From the NCBI GenBank assembly GCA_031548025.1, contig JAVBRM010000032.1, positions 1 through 64,000 on the forward strand: a DNA stretch of 64,000 nt, given 5' to 3'. Positions 6,924-16,649 of the stretch are shown piece after piece. Made by a program: the position numbers and the translations under genes. Source of the stretch: UBA5239 sp031548025. Its GTDB lineage: Bacteria > Verrucomicrobiota > Lentisphaeria > Victivallales > Victivallaceae. A model generated the notes under the pieces. The model was not told the DNA's origin, ran no database searches, and worked only from the letters and a program-made list of their open reading frames with translations. Position 1 is the first letter of the stretch. Each line of letters starts with the position of its first letter.

Positions 6924-8984
6924 ATGTTCAACTGGAAAAAGATAGTTTCTGTGTGTCTCGCCGGAGCGGCATTCTACGGATTCGCCGCAGATGAGAAGCT
7001 GCAACTCGACGCCAAGCAATTCGAGGCGAAATACAAAGCTTTTGTGGAATGGAAAGACGATGTATTGACCCTGAAAATCCACAATCCCGAATGGGCCGGC
7101 GGCGTAAAAATCAATCCGCCGGAAGGACAGAAGTTCGATTTTTCCAAGGCGCGCTACCTGGCCTGTGATGTCGAAAACCTCTCCAAAGACCGCCAGATGC
7201 GGTTGACCATGCACATTTCCAGCGGCGAGCGTGGCAACAACAGTTCCAGCCATGTGGACCTGCCGCACCGCGAAGCCAATACCGGTCTCGGCCTGAATCC
7301 GGGCGAAAAACGCACCATGCGGATTTACCTGCCCCACGCCGAACTGTTCCGCGCCCCCGGCAACGGTAAAAACCTGCGGGTCCTCGATACCGCCAAAATC
7401 AATTCCATCGACTTCCAGCTCCAGTGGGCATTTGAAGCCCCCCAAAAGTATCTGGTGGACTGCAAAATTTCCAACTTCCGTCTGGAAGGCGAACCCGAAT
7501 ACGACAAGAAAATCGCCGGTTCCGACAATTATTTCCCCTTCATCGACCGTTACGGGCAATACATGCACACGAACTGGCCGGAAAAAATCCACAAGGACGA
7601 AGACCTGGTAGCTGAGCACAAGCGCGAACTCGCTGAACTCGACAAGACTCCCGCTCCCGCGGCCTGGGATAAATACGGCGGCTGGGCCGCCGGCCCCCAA
7701 CTCGAAGCCACCGGCAGTTTCCGGGTGGAAAAATACGAGGGCAAATGGTTTTTCGTGGATCCGGAAGGCCGGTTGTTCTGGTCGCTTGGCATCGATGTGA
7801 TGCAGCCGCATACCGACGCCACCACCCGGAATCATCCGGAATGGTTTGCCGAGGATGTACCGAACCAACACAACCTGCCGTTCACAGAGTGGAACCTGCA
7901 GAAGAAATACGGCAAAAAAAATTATGCCGCCGACTTCTATTCAACCCTCGAACGGCGCATGTCCGCCTGGGGCATCAATACCATCGGTAACTGGGGCCGC
8001 ATGGATTTCATGCTCCGCGGCAACAAACCCTATACCATGTCGCTGGGCGAAATGCCGAAAGGATTCCCGCGCTTCAAAGACCCCAAAGTCAAGTTTTACG
8101 ATGTATACGCCCCTGATTTCGAAGAAAAAATGGGCAATATCCTCCGCGATCTGGCCCAAACCAATCCGCTGGCGAAAAAATCCCTGACCGACCCGATGTG
8201 CATCGGCTACTTCATCGATAACGAACTCAAGTTCGGCAGCATCATCGCGGCCACCGTCAAGTCCGATCCCGACCAGCCGGCCAAGATGGAATTTCTCAGA
8301 AGCCTCAAGGAAAAATACAGTTCGATCGACGAACTCAATAAGTCCTGGGATACTTCATTCGCCGACTGGGAGGCGCTGGCCGCGAACCGGGAAGAACCCA
8401 AATCCAAACCATACCTCAAGGATGCCCGGGCGTTCGAAGCGAAATTCTACGACCGCTATTTTGAAATGTGCCGCCAGGGCGTCAAAAGCATTGCGCCGAA
8501 CCGCCTTTACCTCGGTTGCCGCTTCGTTGGCTTCCGCCAGGGCGACAGCATCTGGAAAGCCGCGGCGAAGTACTGCGATGTGATCAGCGTCAACACCTAC
8601 ACGAACAGCATTGCCAATATTATCGCGAAGAATTTCCAGGATAAGCCGGTAATCGTGGGCGAATTCCACTTTGGCGTCATCGACCGCGGCATGTTCATGC
8701 CCGGCCTGGCTCCGACCGCCAATCAACAGGAAAGAGCCGTCGCCTTCACCCGCTATGTGCAGGGCGCGCTGAATCTGCCGAACCTCGTGGGAGTACACTG
8801 GTTCCAGTTCCGCGACCAACCGCTGACCGGCCGCTGGGACGGCGAAGGCTACCAGATCGGGTTCGTGGACGTGGCGGACACCCCCTACCCCGAACTCTGC
8901 CAAGCCGCCCGCGAAGTCGGCGAAAACATGTACCAATACCGCCTCAACGGAAAATTCAGCAACTCCATGAAGGGCGCTCAGTAA
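6924..8984 (+). CDS. Secreted GH50-like beta-agarase
   Basis: Secreted enzyme of 686 residues. A Sec signal peptide (about residues 1-21, ending GFAADEK) precedes a beta-sandwich domain (about 25-190) and a TIM-barrel. The motif YFIDNELKFG places the acid/base at E434, and PVIVGEFHFG the nucleophile at E580. The C-terminal stretch VGVHWFQFRDQPLTGR..GYQIGFVDV is typical of GH50 agarases as I know them. The expected role is cleavage of beta-1,4-linked galactans (agarose type). AGGAG precedes the ATG. A broken second copy of its 3' end lies at 10597-10725. Confidence 0.75.
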   Translation: MFNWKKIVSVCLAGAAFYGFAADEKLQLDAKQFEAKYKAFVEWKDDVLTLKIHNPEWAGGVKINPPEGQKFDFSKARYLACDVENLSKDRQMRLTMHISSGERGNNSSSHVDLPHREANTGLGLNPGEKRTMRIYLPHAELFRAPGNGKNLRVLDTAKINSIDFQLQWAFEAPQKYLVDCKISNFRLEGEPEYDKKIAGSDNYFPFIDRYGQYMHTNWPEKIHKDEDLVAEHKRELAELDKTPAPAAWDKYGGWAAGPQLEATGSFRVEKYEGKWFFVDPEGRLFWSLGIDVMQPHTDATTRNHPEWFAEDVPNQHNLPFTEWNLQKKYGKKNYAADFYSTLERRMSAWGINTIGNWGRMDFMLRGNKPYTMSLGEMPKGFPRFKDPKVKFYDVYAPDFEEKMGNILRDLAQTNPLAKKSLTDPMCIGYFIDNELKFGSIIAATVKSDPDQPAKMEFLRSLKEKYSSIDELNKSWDTSFADWEALAANREEPKSKPYLKDARAFEAKFYDRYFEMCRQGVKSIAPNRLYLGCRFVGFRQGDSIWKAAAKYCDVISVNTYTNSIANIIAKNFQDKPVIVGEFHFGVIDRGMFMPGLAPTANQQERAVAFTRYVQGALNLPNLVGVHWFQFRDQPLTGRWDGEGYQIGFVDVADTPYPELCQAAREVGENMYQYRLNGKFSNSMKGAQ

Positions 8985-9047
8985 CAGAGTGCCCCTTTTC
9001 CGTACGGAAGAATCAACTCATACTGAAATCAATAGAGAAAAATAACC

Positions 9048-9815
9048 ATGAACACAAAGAGCAAAAATTTCACCCTCATTGAACTCCTGGTCGTGATCGG
9101 GATCATCGCTATCCTCGCCGCGTTGCTGCTGCCGGCTTTGAATAATGCCAGAAGCAGAGCCAAAGATTCCAAATGTCTGTCGAATTTTAAGCAGATGGGC
9201 ACCAACATGTTTATGTATTGCGATGACAACGAAAGCTCTTTTCCGCTCGCTAACGGTAATATCTACGCCGGCAAAGGAAAGTGGCAGGACGGGCTTTATG
9301 CATACGTCAATCGAACCCGTTATAATATCACCAGTGACCGCGACTGGATTCACTACGACGACCGCGGCGGAGCCACCAGCAAAAATCGCCCGTTCGGAAT
9401 TTTCGAGTGCCCCTCCAGTCCTTATACCGGTGCGAAACAGTATTACGGCTCCCGTCATTACGGCATAAATTCATACATCTCTCAGGATACCTGGAGTGAC
9501 GCCAACCGCGCCGCCTACACCACCCGAAAACTTGAAAAACGCAAGTATCCCTCCTCCCAGGCGATGCTTTTCGACATCGACAAAAACGGCTCATGGTGTG
9601 CCGTATCCGCCCATCAGCGGGATATGATGAGTGCCAATGTCAGCGGCGGCTATGAAGTCGGATTCGATGCGGCAGCCGGCCGGGCATTGCGGCACGGCAC
9701 CAACCGGGCGGCAAACATGGTTTTCATCGATGGTCATGTCGAATCCCGCCTGCGCCTGGATATTCCGGTGAACTGGGGCGCCAAAGGCGGACGCTTCTGG
9801 CTCGGCGTCAACTGA
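9048..9815 (+). CDS. Pseudopilin-like secreted protein (cassette A, copy 2)
   Basis: Protein of 255 residues, N-terminus MNTKSKNFTLIELLVVIGIIAILAALLLPALNNAR, almost identical in its first 35 residues to the pilin at 6076. The C-terminal signature is RHGTNRAANMVFIDGHVES. The middle part has diverged. It lies 63 bp behind the GH50 gene and is followed 44 bp later by another pilin, so it belongs to a duplicated pilin/GH50 arrangement. Confidence 0.85.
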   Translation: MNTKSKNFTLIELLVVIGIIAILAALLLPALNNARSRAKDSKCLSNFKQMGTNMFMYCDDNESSFPLANGNIYAGKGKWQDGLYAYVNRTRYNITSDRDWIHYDDRGGATSKNRPFGIFECPSSPYTGAKQYYGSRHYGINSYISQDTWSDANRAAYTTRKLEKRKYPSSQAMLFDIDKNGSWCAVSAHQRDMMSANVSGGYEVGFDAAAGRALRHGTNRAANMVFIDGHVESRLRLDIPVNWGAKGGRFWLGVN

Positions 9816-9859
9816 TTCCAATCAAAAAAAAATTTAATATATAAAAACGGAGAACCACA

Positions 9860-10567
9860 ATGAGAACCAACAGAAAATTCACGCTAATCGAACTCCTGGT
9901 CGTGATCGCAATCATCGCCATCCTCGCCTCCATGCTGCTGCCGGCCCTGAACAGCGCCCGCGGCAAGGCACGCGACATCAAGTGCACCGGCAACCTCAGG
10001 CAGCTCGGTACTTTCATGCAGCTTTATGTGGAGCAGAACCGGGAACTCTTTCCGGACGAGCGCAACAATCTGGGCGCCACGGATACTTTCTGGCAGGATA
10101 TGCTCTATCTGGCGAACACCACCAACGTCACCCCGGCCAAAGGTTGCTATCTGGCAACCAATAAAACCAAGCCGCGCGATCCTTTTGCCTGCCCGTCCAG
10201 CATGACGACTTCGGAAACTCCGGCTTTTCGCAATCATTATGCCATTAACTACCGCCTGACCTCCAAGGCGACTGACAATCTCGGCAGCAATTCGCTGGGC
10301 AAAGTCAAAAATCCATCCGGTCGCGCCATGCTGTTTGACTGCAAGCTGTACAACACCAGTTCCGCCGCCAAAGCGGTTGCGGCCCAAAACCGCACGGAAA
10401 TCACCGACAATACCAATTTTGAAGCCAAAAGATGGCGTCATCAAGGCAACAGCGGAGCAAACTTCGTCTTCGTCGACGGACATTGCGAGACACGCACATT
10501 CAATGCCATCCCCTTCAACCGCCTGGACGCCAAAGAAGGAAATTTCTGGTGCAACGCCAACATTTAA
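9860..10567 (+). CDS. Pseudopilin-like secreted protein (cassette A, copy 3)
   Basis: Protein of 235 residues with MRTNRKFTLIELLVVIAIIAILASMLLPALNSARGKARD and a C-terminal RHQGNSGANFVFVDGHCETR signature. GGAG lies upstream of the ATG. The residue before FTLIE is Lys. It directly precedes the remnant of a second GH50 gene, so it probably once preceded an intact enzyme, as copy 1 does. Confidence 0.85.
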   Translation: MRTNRKFTLIELLVVIAIIAILASMLLPALNSARGKARDIKCTGNLRQLGTFMQLYVEQNRELFPDERNNLGATDTFWQDMLYLANTTNVTPAKGCYLATNKTKPRDPFACPSSMTTSETPAFRNHYAINYRLTSKATDNLGSNSLGKVKNPSGRAMLFDCKLYNTSSAAKAVAAQNRTEITDNTNFEAKRWRHQGNSGANFVFVDGHCETRTFNAIPFNRLDAKEGNFWCNANI

Positions 10568-10596
10568 TTTCCCCCATGTTTAAACAGTATCGCCAA

Positions 10597-10725
10597 TAAG
10601 ACTACCAGATCGGTTTCGTAGATGTAGCGGACATCCCCTTGTCAAGCCACCCGCAAAGTCGGCGAAAACATGTACCAATCTACATCAACAACAAATACAA
10701 CAGCTCTATGAAGACAGCTCAGTAG
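10597..10725 (+). pseudogene. Remnant of a second GH50 gene (3' end)
   Basis: This stretch can be aligned with the 3' end of the GH50 gene (about 8850-8985). Shared pieces include YQIGFVDVAD, then after a small deletion and frame change the DNA for VGENMYQ, and the ending that corresponds to NSMKGAQ before the stop. The rest of the gene is absent. It shows that the GH50 gene was duplicated and then lost. The last bases overlap the stop of the minus-strand M55 gene. Confidence 0.85.
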
Positions 10726-11507
10726 TTGAAGAACAGGGCTTTTTCAACGGAATCACTGTCCAGCTCATAGGTCCGGGCGTCGATAATCCGGTAGGCCGGA
10801 TTGTCCGGACATCTGCCGCGCGAGACCAATTCCACGCGGTAGGTAACCGGATAGGCGACTTTGAGCATCGGCATCTTGCCGGCTTTCGCAACCGCTTCCG
10901 CTGATTTTTCGACGATCAGCTTACGGGTTTTCTCCAACGACGGCATCCTCGCGCCATTGCAGGAAAACCCTTTTTTCACTTCACAGGTCACGACTTCCTC
11001 CGGAAGCCATGCTTTCGCTTCGCAGCAAACTTTGTCGTCGCCGGAAATCATGATCACCGGGACCCCGTATTCGGCAGCGATCGCGGCGTCAATGCCGAGC
11101 TCGCCGGCCTCGCGTCCGTTCAGCCACATTTTCTGGTAACCGGCGGAGGAATAAGTATGCTCGAGAATCGCGCCTTTCGTCCCCGCCATGGCGTGGTATC
11201 CCAGCAGGATCAGCCCGGCTGAACCTTCGATATCGGCAAAACGTATCCGCGGAGTATCACCATCGATCAAGTCCGCCCGCGGATCGACTTCCGAACGCTT
11301 AAGGCTTCCGCCGCCGCCATGGCCGTCGCGAACAATTATTTCGGTAGCTCCACCGCGGCAGCAACCTTCGATACAAGCATTGACGTCATGCAGCAGCAAC
11401 CGGCGCGCTTCTTCCATCAGATGCGGTTTTTCCACCGCTTTGTTGATATAGGCCTTGCCGCTGACTCCGCTGATTCCTTCCTGATCCGCAAAAATATAGA
11501 TTTTCAT
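10719..11507 (-). CDS. M55-family D-aminopeptidase-like metallopeptidase
   Basis: Protein of 262 residues with the DppA-type metal ligands: D8 and E10 in FADQEGISG, D61/H63 in RDGHGGGG, H105 in GYHA and H117 in EHTYS. DppA-type enzymes cleave peptides with N-terminal D-amino acids and form ring-shaped decamers. No signal peptide is visible, so it should be cytoplasmic. It is the last gene of cassette B, 17 bp behind the GH16 gene, so it is probably co-transcribed. Its role in a polysaccharide locus is unclear. It might act on amide-linked groups of imported oligomers. Confidence 0.8.
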   Translation of the reverse strand: MKIYIFADQEGISGVSGKAYINKAVEKPHLMEEARRLLLHDVNACIEGCCRGGATEIIVRDGHGGGGSLKRSEVDPRADLIDGDTPRIRFADIEGSAGLILLGYHAMAGTKGAILEHTYSSAGYQKMWLNGREAGELGIDAAIAAEYGVPVIMISGDDKVCCEAKAWLPEEVVTCEVKKGFSCNGARMPSLEKTRKLIVEKSAEAVAKAGKMPMLKVAYPVTYRVELVSRGRCPDNPAYRIIDARTYELDSDSVEKALFFNY

Positions 11508-11524
11508 TTTTCACCTCCAATAAA

Positions 11525-14500
11525 TTATTTAATGAATTCGATGCTATCCGGCCAAATGCCGTAGGTACATGCGCCAATCAGGGTAACCAAATGCTTGCCC
11601 GAACTCAACTGAACCCGGTCCAAAGTTGCGGCAGACTCAGCAGGAGCGGCATTCAAGTTGCCGACGTATTTGCCGTCAATCAGGAGCATGGCGGTCATTG
11701 GCCATTCCCGTCGGTACTCCTGGCGGTTCAAGACGATCTTGCAGGTACCGCTTTCTTTGGCTTCGACAATGTAATTCACCCATTCACCGGCTTCACGAAG
11801 TCCAAGTTTTTTACGACTCAAAAGTTTGTCCGTGCCAGTCACCGCAAGCGGCTTCCGAATCACTTTATAACTGCCGATATTCTGACCGCCGGTATTGAAA
11901 TGACCGGGAGTGATTTTACCCGGAACCGTTGGAATTTCCGCCTGATACGGCTGCCCTCCGGTCATGTCGGCAATCATCGGGAATGGTTCGGTATAGGCGA
12001 CTTTGCCGGCGGCATCCTGAACTACGACCCGAAAGAAATGAGTATAACCATCCATTATCTGCTTTTTACCGGAACGGTCGGCGGCATCCCACGCCGTATT
12101 GGCGTAATGTTCACGGTCGATTGCCAGTTCGAAATGATACGGCGGCTGAGTCTTGTAGCTCAAAAGATAGCCATTGTCGAAGAGATAGACCGTCTCGACC
12201 GGGGAACCGGACTTCGGTGATGGTTTCGCGTCAACCGTGAAGGTGAATTTTTCGCCGGTTTTGACCGTCGATTTTTCCGGTACGGCGGTGAATTTGACTT
12301 GCGGGTCGTCATCGCGCGGATATTCATAGGCACGGACATAATCGACCAGGAACTCCTCGGTGAATTCTTCGGTAGCCAAGCCTCCTGAACTGCCGGTCCC
12401 GCTGCTCAGGCAGATATAGAGGGTAGAGGTGCCGAACCCATGGTTGATCGCATCATAGGTGGCCGACTGGTACGGGCTGTGCCGCGAGCTGGACTTGATC
12501 AGTTTTCCATTGAGGTAATGGGAAACTTCGAACGGAGTCCACTTACAGCCGATGACGTAAAAATCGTCGAGAGAACCGGGCAGTTCGAAGTGATAACCGT
12601 AGCTTTTTAAGCTCGGGCCATTCGTGATGTGAAAATTATTGGCAATAACATTCTTGCCGCTGCGAGTCGAATAATCTTCAAAAATATCCAGTTCATAACC
12701 GCCGCCAACGAAAGCGTTGCGTCCTTCATCCAGCATCCAGAACGCGGCGAACCAACCCGGTTTCTTCGTAAAGCGCACCCGGGCTTCATAATACCCGTAG
12801 CTGAAGCGTTTCTGAGAAAATAACCCGACCGCTCTGCTGGCGAACGGCTTCTTCTCATCGGATGTTTTTTTGAAGTCGCAACGGATATGCAGCATGCCGT
12901 CCCGGCAATACGCCAGGTCGCGGTTTTTCGGAACCGGATTCCACGGCGAATTCATCCAGGTCTTTTCCCAATCGACGCTGTCGCCGTTGAACTCGTCGTT
13001 CCAGATCATTTTCCAGCCGGCTTTCACCGGATCAAACGTATCATTGAGCTCGACTTTGAAAGGTACAGTATTGCTTTTGACTTCGCGTACAGCAAGCCCG
13101 GTGAAATATTCGTCCACCGTTACTTCCGGCCCGTTGATCGCGATGCCGGTTTCGAAAGCACCCAGCTTGGTCAAGTCGATTTTGCCGTTCAAGGCCCGGA
13201 GTTTACTATCCTGCAGACTGGCGGCGTTTGCATAATAATCCCCCGCGCTGACCGCGAAAACAAAATCGGCAGGCAGCGCCGCGAGCGGCATTGTCGTTGA
13301 TTTCAGCGCCTTTGAATCCTGCTCGACCGTCAATTTCAACTCGGATTGATTACCTGTCCGGGAGATGGCAAGCGCCAGCGATTTGCCGATCATGATCCGG
13401 ACCGAGCCGTTCTCGTCGAACTTGTGAATGCGAATGCCGGTAGCAAACAACTTACCGCCGCTCCCGGCAGGCAATTTGCAGATCTCGTTGGGAAAAGAAA
13501 TCACCGAGCCGGATGCATAAACCCCTTGACCGGTACGAGACTCAATACCGTCGGTAAGAATTCCCTGAATCAGCCGGGGAGAGCCGGAACGTTCGCCGGG
13601 AGTTTCGTAATCATCGCGTTTGAAAGTTTCGGTAACGGTAACCACGGAAGAAAGGTTGCGCAATTCCTCCGCCCCGCCAAGGGAAATTCGAGGATCCACC
13701 CCGCTGCCGGACAGAAACTTAATCGCGATCATATTTTTTCCAGTCTTCAGCTTGACCTTAGCCACATGATTACTGAAATGCGGCGTGTCGTGCCCATCAC
13801 CCTCCGCCAAAGTGTCGATGACTTTTTCCCCGTTCACGTACATTGCCATATAATAATCGGCTCCGGCCCCAATGGTATAATCACAGGCCGTGTTAGCCTC
13901 GATTTCGCCATAAAGCCATGCGCAGTTTTTAGGTTTCCGCTCTTTGAACAGAGTATTGAAACGGATAATACTGTTATCCAGCGCCATGCTCTCTCCAGAT
14001 ACACCGCCCAGCGATTCCGGGACCACATCAAGCGGAGCCGCCAGGTCACCGGAAACCGGGGCAAACACCTTCCACTGACGCGGGAAAGAGCAATCGCCGA
14101 TAAACTCGCCGGTTTCGACCGCGACCCGCATTTCCCGGATGGATATCACGCTGCCGGTTTTGGCGCCAAAAGTAGAAATCACTGCAGCGGTCATCCCCTG
14201 CTTGCTGTTTTCGACCTTCACCGCCAGCGTTATTTCCTGCCAATCGGCCGGAATACCAACCCGGGCGATAGCTAAAGCGACTCCAGTCCATTTACCGTTC
14301 TCATCGTAATTCTGCAACTGAAAAAACATCTCCCCCTGTCCCTTGACCCTGGCGGTAAATTTGACCACATCACCGGATTTGGCCGCCAGCTTTTTATTCG
14401 ATTTCATACTGAAACCGTATTTCCCATTCACTTCCGAAATATGAAATTCCCCGTTCTTTTCTTCAACTTTCGGCAATGGTTTAAAACCCGACCACTGATT

Positions 14501-14587
14501 CAATGACCATGTACCGCCCAGATCAACTTCAGCCCTCAGAATACAGGATATCGCCATAACGAGCATCCACAATAATTTTTTCTTCAT
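11525..14587 (-). CDS. Large secreted GH16 glycosidase (cassette B)
   Basis: Secreted protein of 1020 residues. A signal peptide (MKKKLLWMLVMAISCILRAE) leads to a carbohydrate-binding-like sandwich (about 22-200), a second sandwich (about 205-330), a beta region, the GH16 domain (about 545-790), an Ig-like domain and a C-terminal CBM6-like region (about 930-1020). The GH16 motif GGYELDIFEDY gives nucleophile E632, D634 and acid/base E637. GH16 enzymes cut beta-1,3/1,4-glucans or galactans including agar, porphyran and keratan-type chains. It follows the pilin by 18 bp. The cassette C protein at 21662 is a full-length paralogue. Confidence 0.85.
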   Translation of the reverse strand: MKKKLLWMLVMAISCILRAEVDLGGTWSLNQWSGFKPLPKVEEKNGEFHISEVNGKYGFSMKSNKKLAAKSGDVVKFTARVKGQGEMFFQLQNYDENGKWTGVALAIARVGIPADWQEITLAVKVENSKQGMTAAVISTFGAKTGSVISIREMRVAVETGEFIGDCSFPRQWKVFAPVSGDLAAPLDVVPESLGGVSGESMALDNSIIRFNTLFKERKPKNCAWLYGEIEANTACDYTIGAGADYYMAMYVNGEKVIDTLAEGDGHDTPHFSNHVAKVKLKTGKNMIAIKFLSGSGVDPRISLGGAEELRNLSSVVTVTETFKRDDYETPGERSGSPRLIQGILTDGIESRTGQGVYASGSVISFPNEICKLPAGSGGKLFATGIRIHKFDENGSVRIMIGKSLALAISRTGNQSELKLTVEQDSKALKSTTMPLAALPADFVFAVSAGDYYANAASLQDSKLRALNGKIDLTKLGAFETGIAINGPEVTVDEYFTGLAVREVKSNTVPFKVELNDTFDPVKAGWKMIWNDEFNGDSVDWEKTWMNSPWNPVPKNRDLAYCRDGMLHIRCDFKKTSDEKKPFASRAVGLFSQKRFSYGYYEARVRFTKKPGWFAAFWMLDEGRNAFVGGGYELDIFEDYSTRSGKNVIANNFHITNGPSLKSYGYHFELPGSLDDFYVIGCKWTPFEVSHYLNGKLIKSSSRHSPYQSATYDAINHGFGTSTLYICLSSGTGSSGGLATEEFTEEFLVDYVRAYEYPRDDDPQVKFTAVPEKSTVKTGEKFTFTVDAKPSPKSGSPVETVYLFDNGYLLSYKTQPPYHFELAIDREHYANTAWDAADRSGKKQIMDGYTHFFRVVVQDAAGKVAYTEPFPMIADMTGGQPYQAEIPTVPGKITPGHFNTGGQNIGSYKVIRKPLAVTGTDKLLSRKKLGLREAGEWVNYIVEAKESGTCKIVLNRQEYRREWPMTAMLLIDGKYVGNLNAAPAESAATLDRVQLSSGKHLVTLIGACTYGIWPDSIEFIK

Positions 14588-14605
14588 GCAAATTTCTCCT
14601 TGAAT

Positions 14606-15415
14606 TTATTGTCCGGCCCAAAGCAGTCTTCCGGTCGCTTTCGGCTGTGCTTTATGATAATTGTATACGCTTTCCGACATATTCTCCACATGACCATCCG
14701 CAAAAACGAAATTCATGCTTTGATTGTGACGCCGGCGTGAAACATGTACCCCGTCGTTGTAAACCTCCAGATTCCCCGCCGCATCCGGCGCTGTATTGTC
14801 AAAATCCGCCGGCGCCGACCTGGCGGAATCTACCAACATCCCTTTTTCGGAGGGAAATTTCAACTTGCTGAAAGTCCACGGGAAATTATTGATATTGCCC
14901 CCAAAGTCGTTACCGCCAATATAAAACCGCAACATACCATAATAACATATCTGTCCCATATAAACCTTGGGCGAGACAACTCCGGCTGGAGTAACAATGT
15001 AATAATATTTCGCGGCGGCCGGGCAGTGGAGAATCCCCTTGACATGACGCGAATCGATCGAGGCATAGAAAAAGTTATTGTCGGAAGGAATGGCAACCGG
15101 CTCGGTGATCCCGACATAATCCCGTATCAGATACAGCCACCAGGCTCCGACCGGCCCATCGATTCCACGATTGGTCTTGCTGGTGCTGCCGCCATTTTCG
15201 ATGGAATCTGCCGAAACCATGACCGGAACAATGATATCGTTGTTATCCATACCGTAACTGATCACCCCGCCCCCGACTTGTCTGATGTTATTGGTACAGG
15301 CGATACGCTTGGCCATGGCCCGAGCCCGGCTCAAGGTCGGCAGCAATAGCGCGGCAAGAATCGCAATAATAGCTACTACAACCAGGAGTTCGATAAGTGT
15401 GAATTTTTTCTTCAT
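14606..15415 (-). CDS. Pseudopilin-like secreted protein (cassette B)
   Basis: Protein of 269 residues starting MKKKFTLIELLVVVAIIAILAALLLPTLSRARAMAKR, with C-terminal RRHNQSMNFVFADGHVENM. An upstream Met at 15430 has no ribosome site of its own. The Met at 15415 has GGAGAG upstream and fits the short basic leader of the family, so it is preferred. It lies 19 bp behind the LacI stop and 18 bp ahead of GH16, so the three form one transcription unit. Confidence 0.85.
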   Translation of the reverse strand: MKKKFTLIELLVVVAIIAILAALLLPTLSRARAMAKRIACTNNIRQVGGGVISYGMDNNDIIVPVMVSADSIENGGSTSKTNRGIDGPVGAWWLYLIRDYVGITEPVAIPSDNNFFYASIDSRHVKGILHCPAAAKYYYIVTPAGVVSPKVYMGQICYYGMLRFYIGGNDFGGNINNFPWTFSKLKFPSEKGMLVDSARSAPADFDNTAPDAAGNLEVYNDGVHVSRRRHNQSMNFVFADGHVENMSESVYNYHKAQPKATGRLLWAGQ

Positions 15416-15434
15416 CAATAATCTCTCCATTTGT

Positions 15435-16466
15435 CTATATATGTTCGATTAAACGACCGTCGTAAAACCTTTCGCCCGGCTCGAAGTTATCCGCCAGTAA
15501 AGCCTTGACCGCATCCGCGGCCATTTCCTCGATCGGATAATGCATTTCCGTAAGATTCGGCTGAAAAAGAATCGAAGGCATACCGGAATAGGGATTGATG
15601 ATCCTGACCTGTTCCGGCAACATCAAATTGGCTTGTAATGATAAATTATAATTCCAGTTCTTCGACCACGCCGGATTGTAAATCAGCGCGTCGAAAGGAT
15701 TTTTTTCATAAGCCTGAGCCATTGCCGGACGGTGATCGCCATTCAGCGAAAGAACCACCGCGTGACGGTAAGACTGATGGCGCCTGGACATGGCCTGTTC
15801 ATACCCGCTCAACGGCAGATAATCGGGCTCATCCATGTACTCCTTGCTGACCGCCACCGCGATCCTGGAATATCCCTGCTCTATCAGGTATTCAGTAATC
15901 GCGGCAAACCCCTGCCGGTTCCGGTAAGTGAATACCGCCCATTCGCGGGTATAGCGTGAATACAAATCGCGCCAGAATTCTTCCCCTTGCATGATTGCAA
16001 TCCGGCATCCCCGCCGCTGCAGTTCCAACAGCGGCACGATATACCAGGGCGTCGACAGAATGCAATCGCCGGCCTGAAATTTTTTCAGCCATTTCCATTC
16101 AAAGGTGTGGCTGTCATTTTTCCGGGAAACCGGTATTATTTCCAGCATCGCGCCATGTGCTTCAATTTCCTTCATGATACCGTTGAGCTGGCGGGTCCCG
16201 ATCCCGCTTCCAGGCTTTTCGCTGAAACCCGGCGTCGGCTTCAATATGGTAATCTTCCGCAGAACTTCTTCATTCTGAGCGGTCATCCAGCTCTGCAACT
16301 TCTGATCCGTCCGCTGCGGGCTGTATTTCAATTCACCGATTACCGACTTGACCCGCTCGACGATCTCCGCCGAAATCTGGCCTTCCGCTTTATTATTGAT
16401 TACTTTGGAAACAGTGGCCTGGCTGACGTTGGCGTGCCGGGCGATATCTTTCAACGTTATTCCCAT
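15435..16466 (-). CDS. LacI-family regulator (cassette B)
   Basis: Regulator of 343 residues. The LacI helix-turn-helix MGITLKDIARHANVSQATVSKVINNK is followed by a hinge and a sugar-sensor domain. It is a paralogue of the regulator at 28556, with which it shares MGITLKDIA, an FTYRNRQG-like stretch and a GERFYDGR-like end. It heads the operon LacI, pilin, GH16, M55 and has its own near-perfect promoter at 16500-16528, so it likely represses its own operon. The effector is unknown. Confidence 0.85.
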   Translation of the reverse strand: MGITLKDIARHANVSQATVSKVINNKAEGQISAEIVERVKSVIGELKYSPQRTDQKLQSWMTAQNEEVLRKITILKPTPGFSEKPGSGIGTRQLNGIMKEIEAHGAMLEIIPVSRKNDSHTFEWKWLKKFQAGDCILSTPWYIVPLLELQRRGCRIAIMQGEEFWRDLYSRYTREWAVFTYRNRQGFAAITEYLIEQGYSRIAVAVSKEYMDEPDYLPLSGYEQAMSRRHQSYRHAVVLSLNGDHRPAMAQAYEKNPFDALIYNPAWSKNWNYNLSLQANLMLPEQVRIINPYSGMPSILFQPNLTEMHYPIEEMAADAVKALLADNFEPGERFYDGRLIEHI

Positions 16467-16483
16467 TTCGAAAACCTTTCGCG

Positions 16484-16497
16484 ATTATCCATTATCC
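16484..16497 (-). promoter_or_regulatory. Tandem ATTATCC repeat, possible operator
   Basis: Two adjacent ATTATCC heptamers (plus-strand reading) sit just downstream of the -10 element of the LacI promoter, where a repressor could block transcription. Not palindromic, so this is only a candidate. Confidence 0.3.
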
Positions 16498-16499
16498 TA

Positions 16500-16528
16500 A
16501 TTATACCGTCATATCGGAGTTTTGTCAA
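16500..16528 (-). promoter_or_regulatory. Consensus sigma-70-like promoter of cassette B LacI
   Basis: On the minus strand TTGACA (16523-16528) and TATAAT (16500-16505) are separated by 17 bp, a perfect consensus. It would drive the LacI, pilin, GH16, M55 operon. Confidence 0.85.
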
Positions 16529-16649
16529 TACCCGCACCGAAACATTTTTCGAAAAACATTTCGTTTCGACAATCGGGGACGCTCACAAAAATCAAAGGAC
16601 AGCAATTCAACTGTCCTTTGCGTCATTTTCTTTCAAGCGGCTGTTTTTT

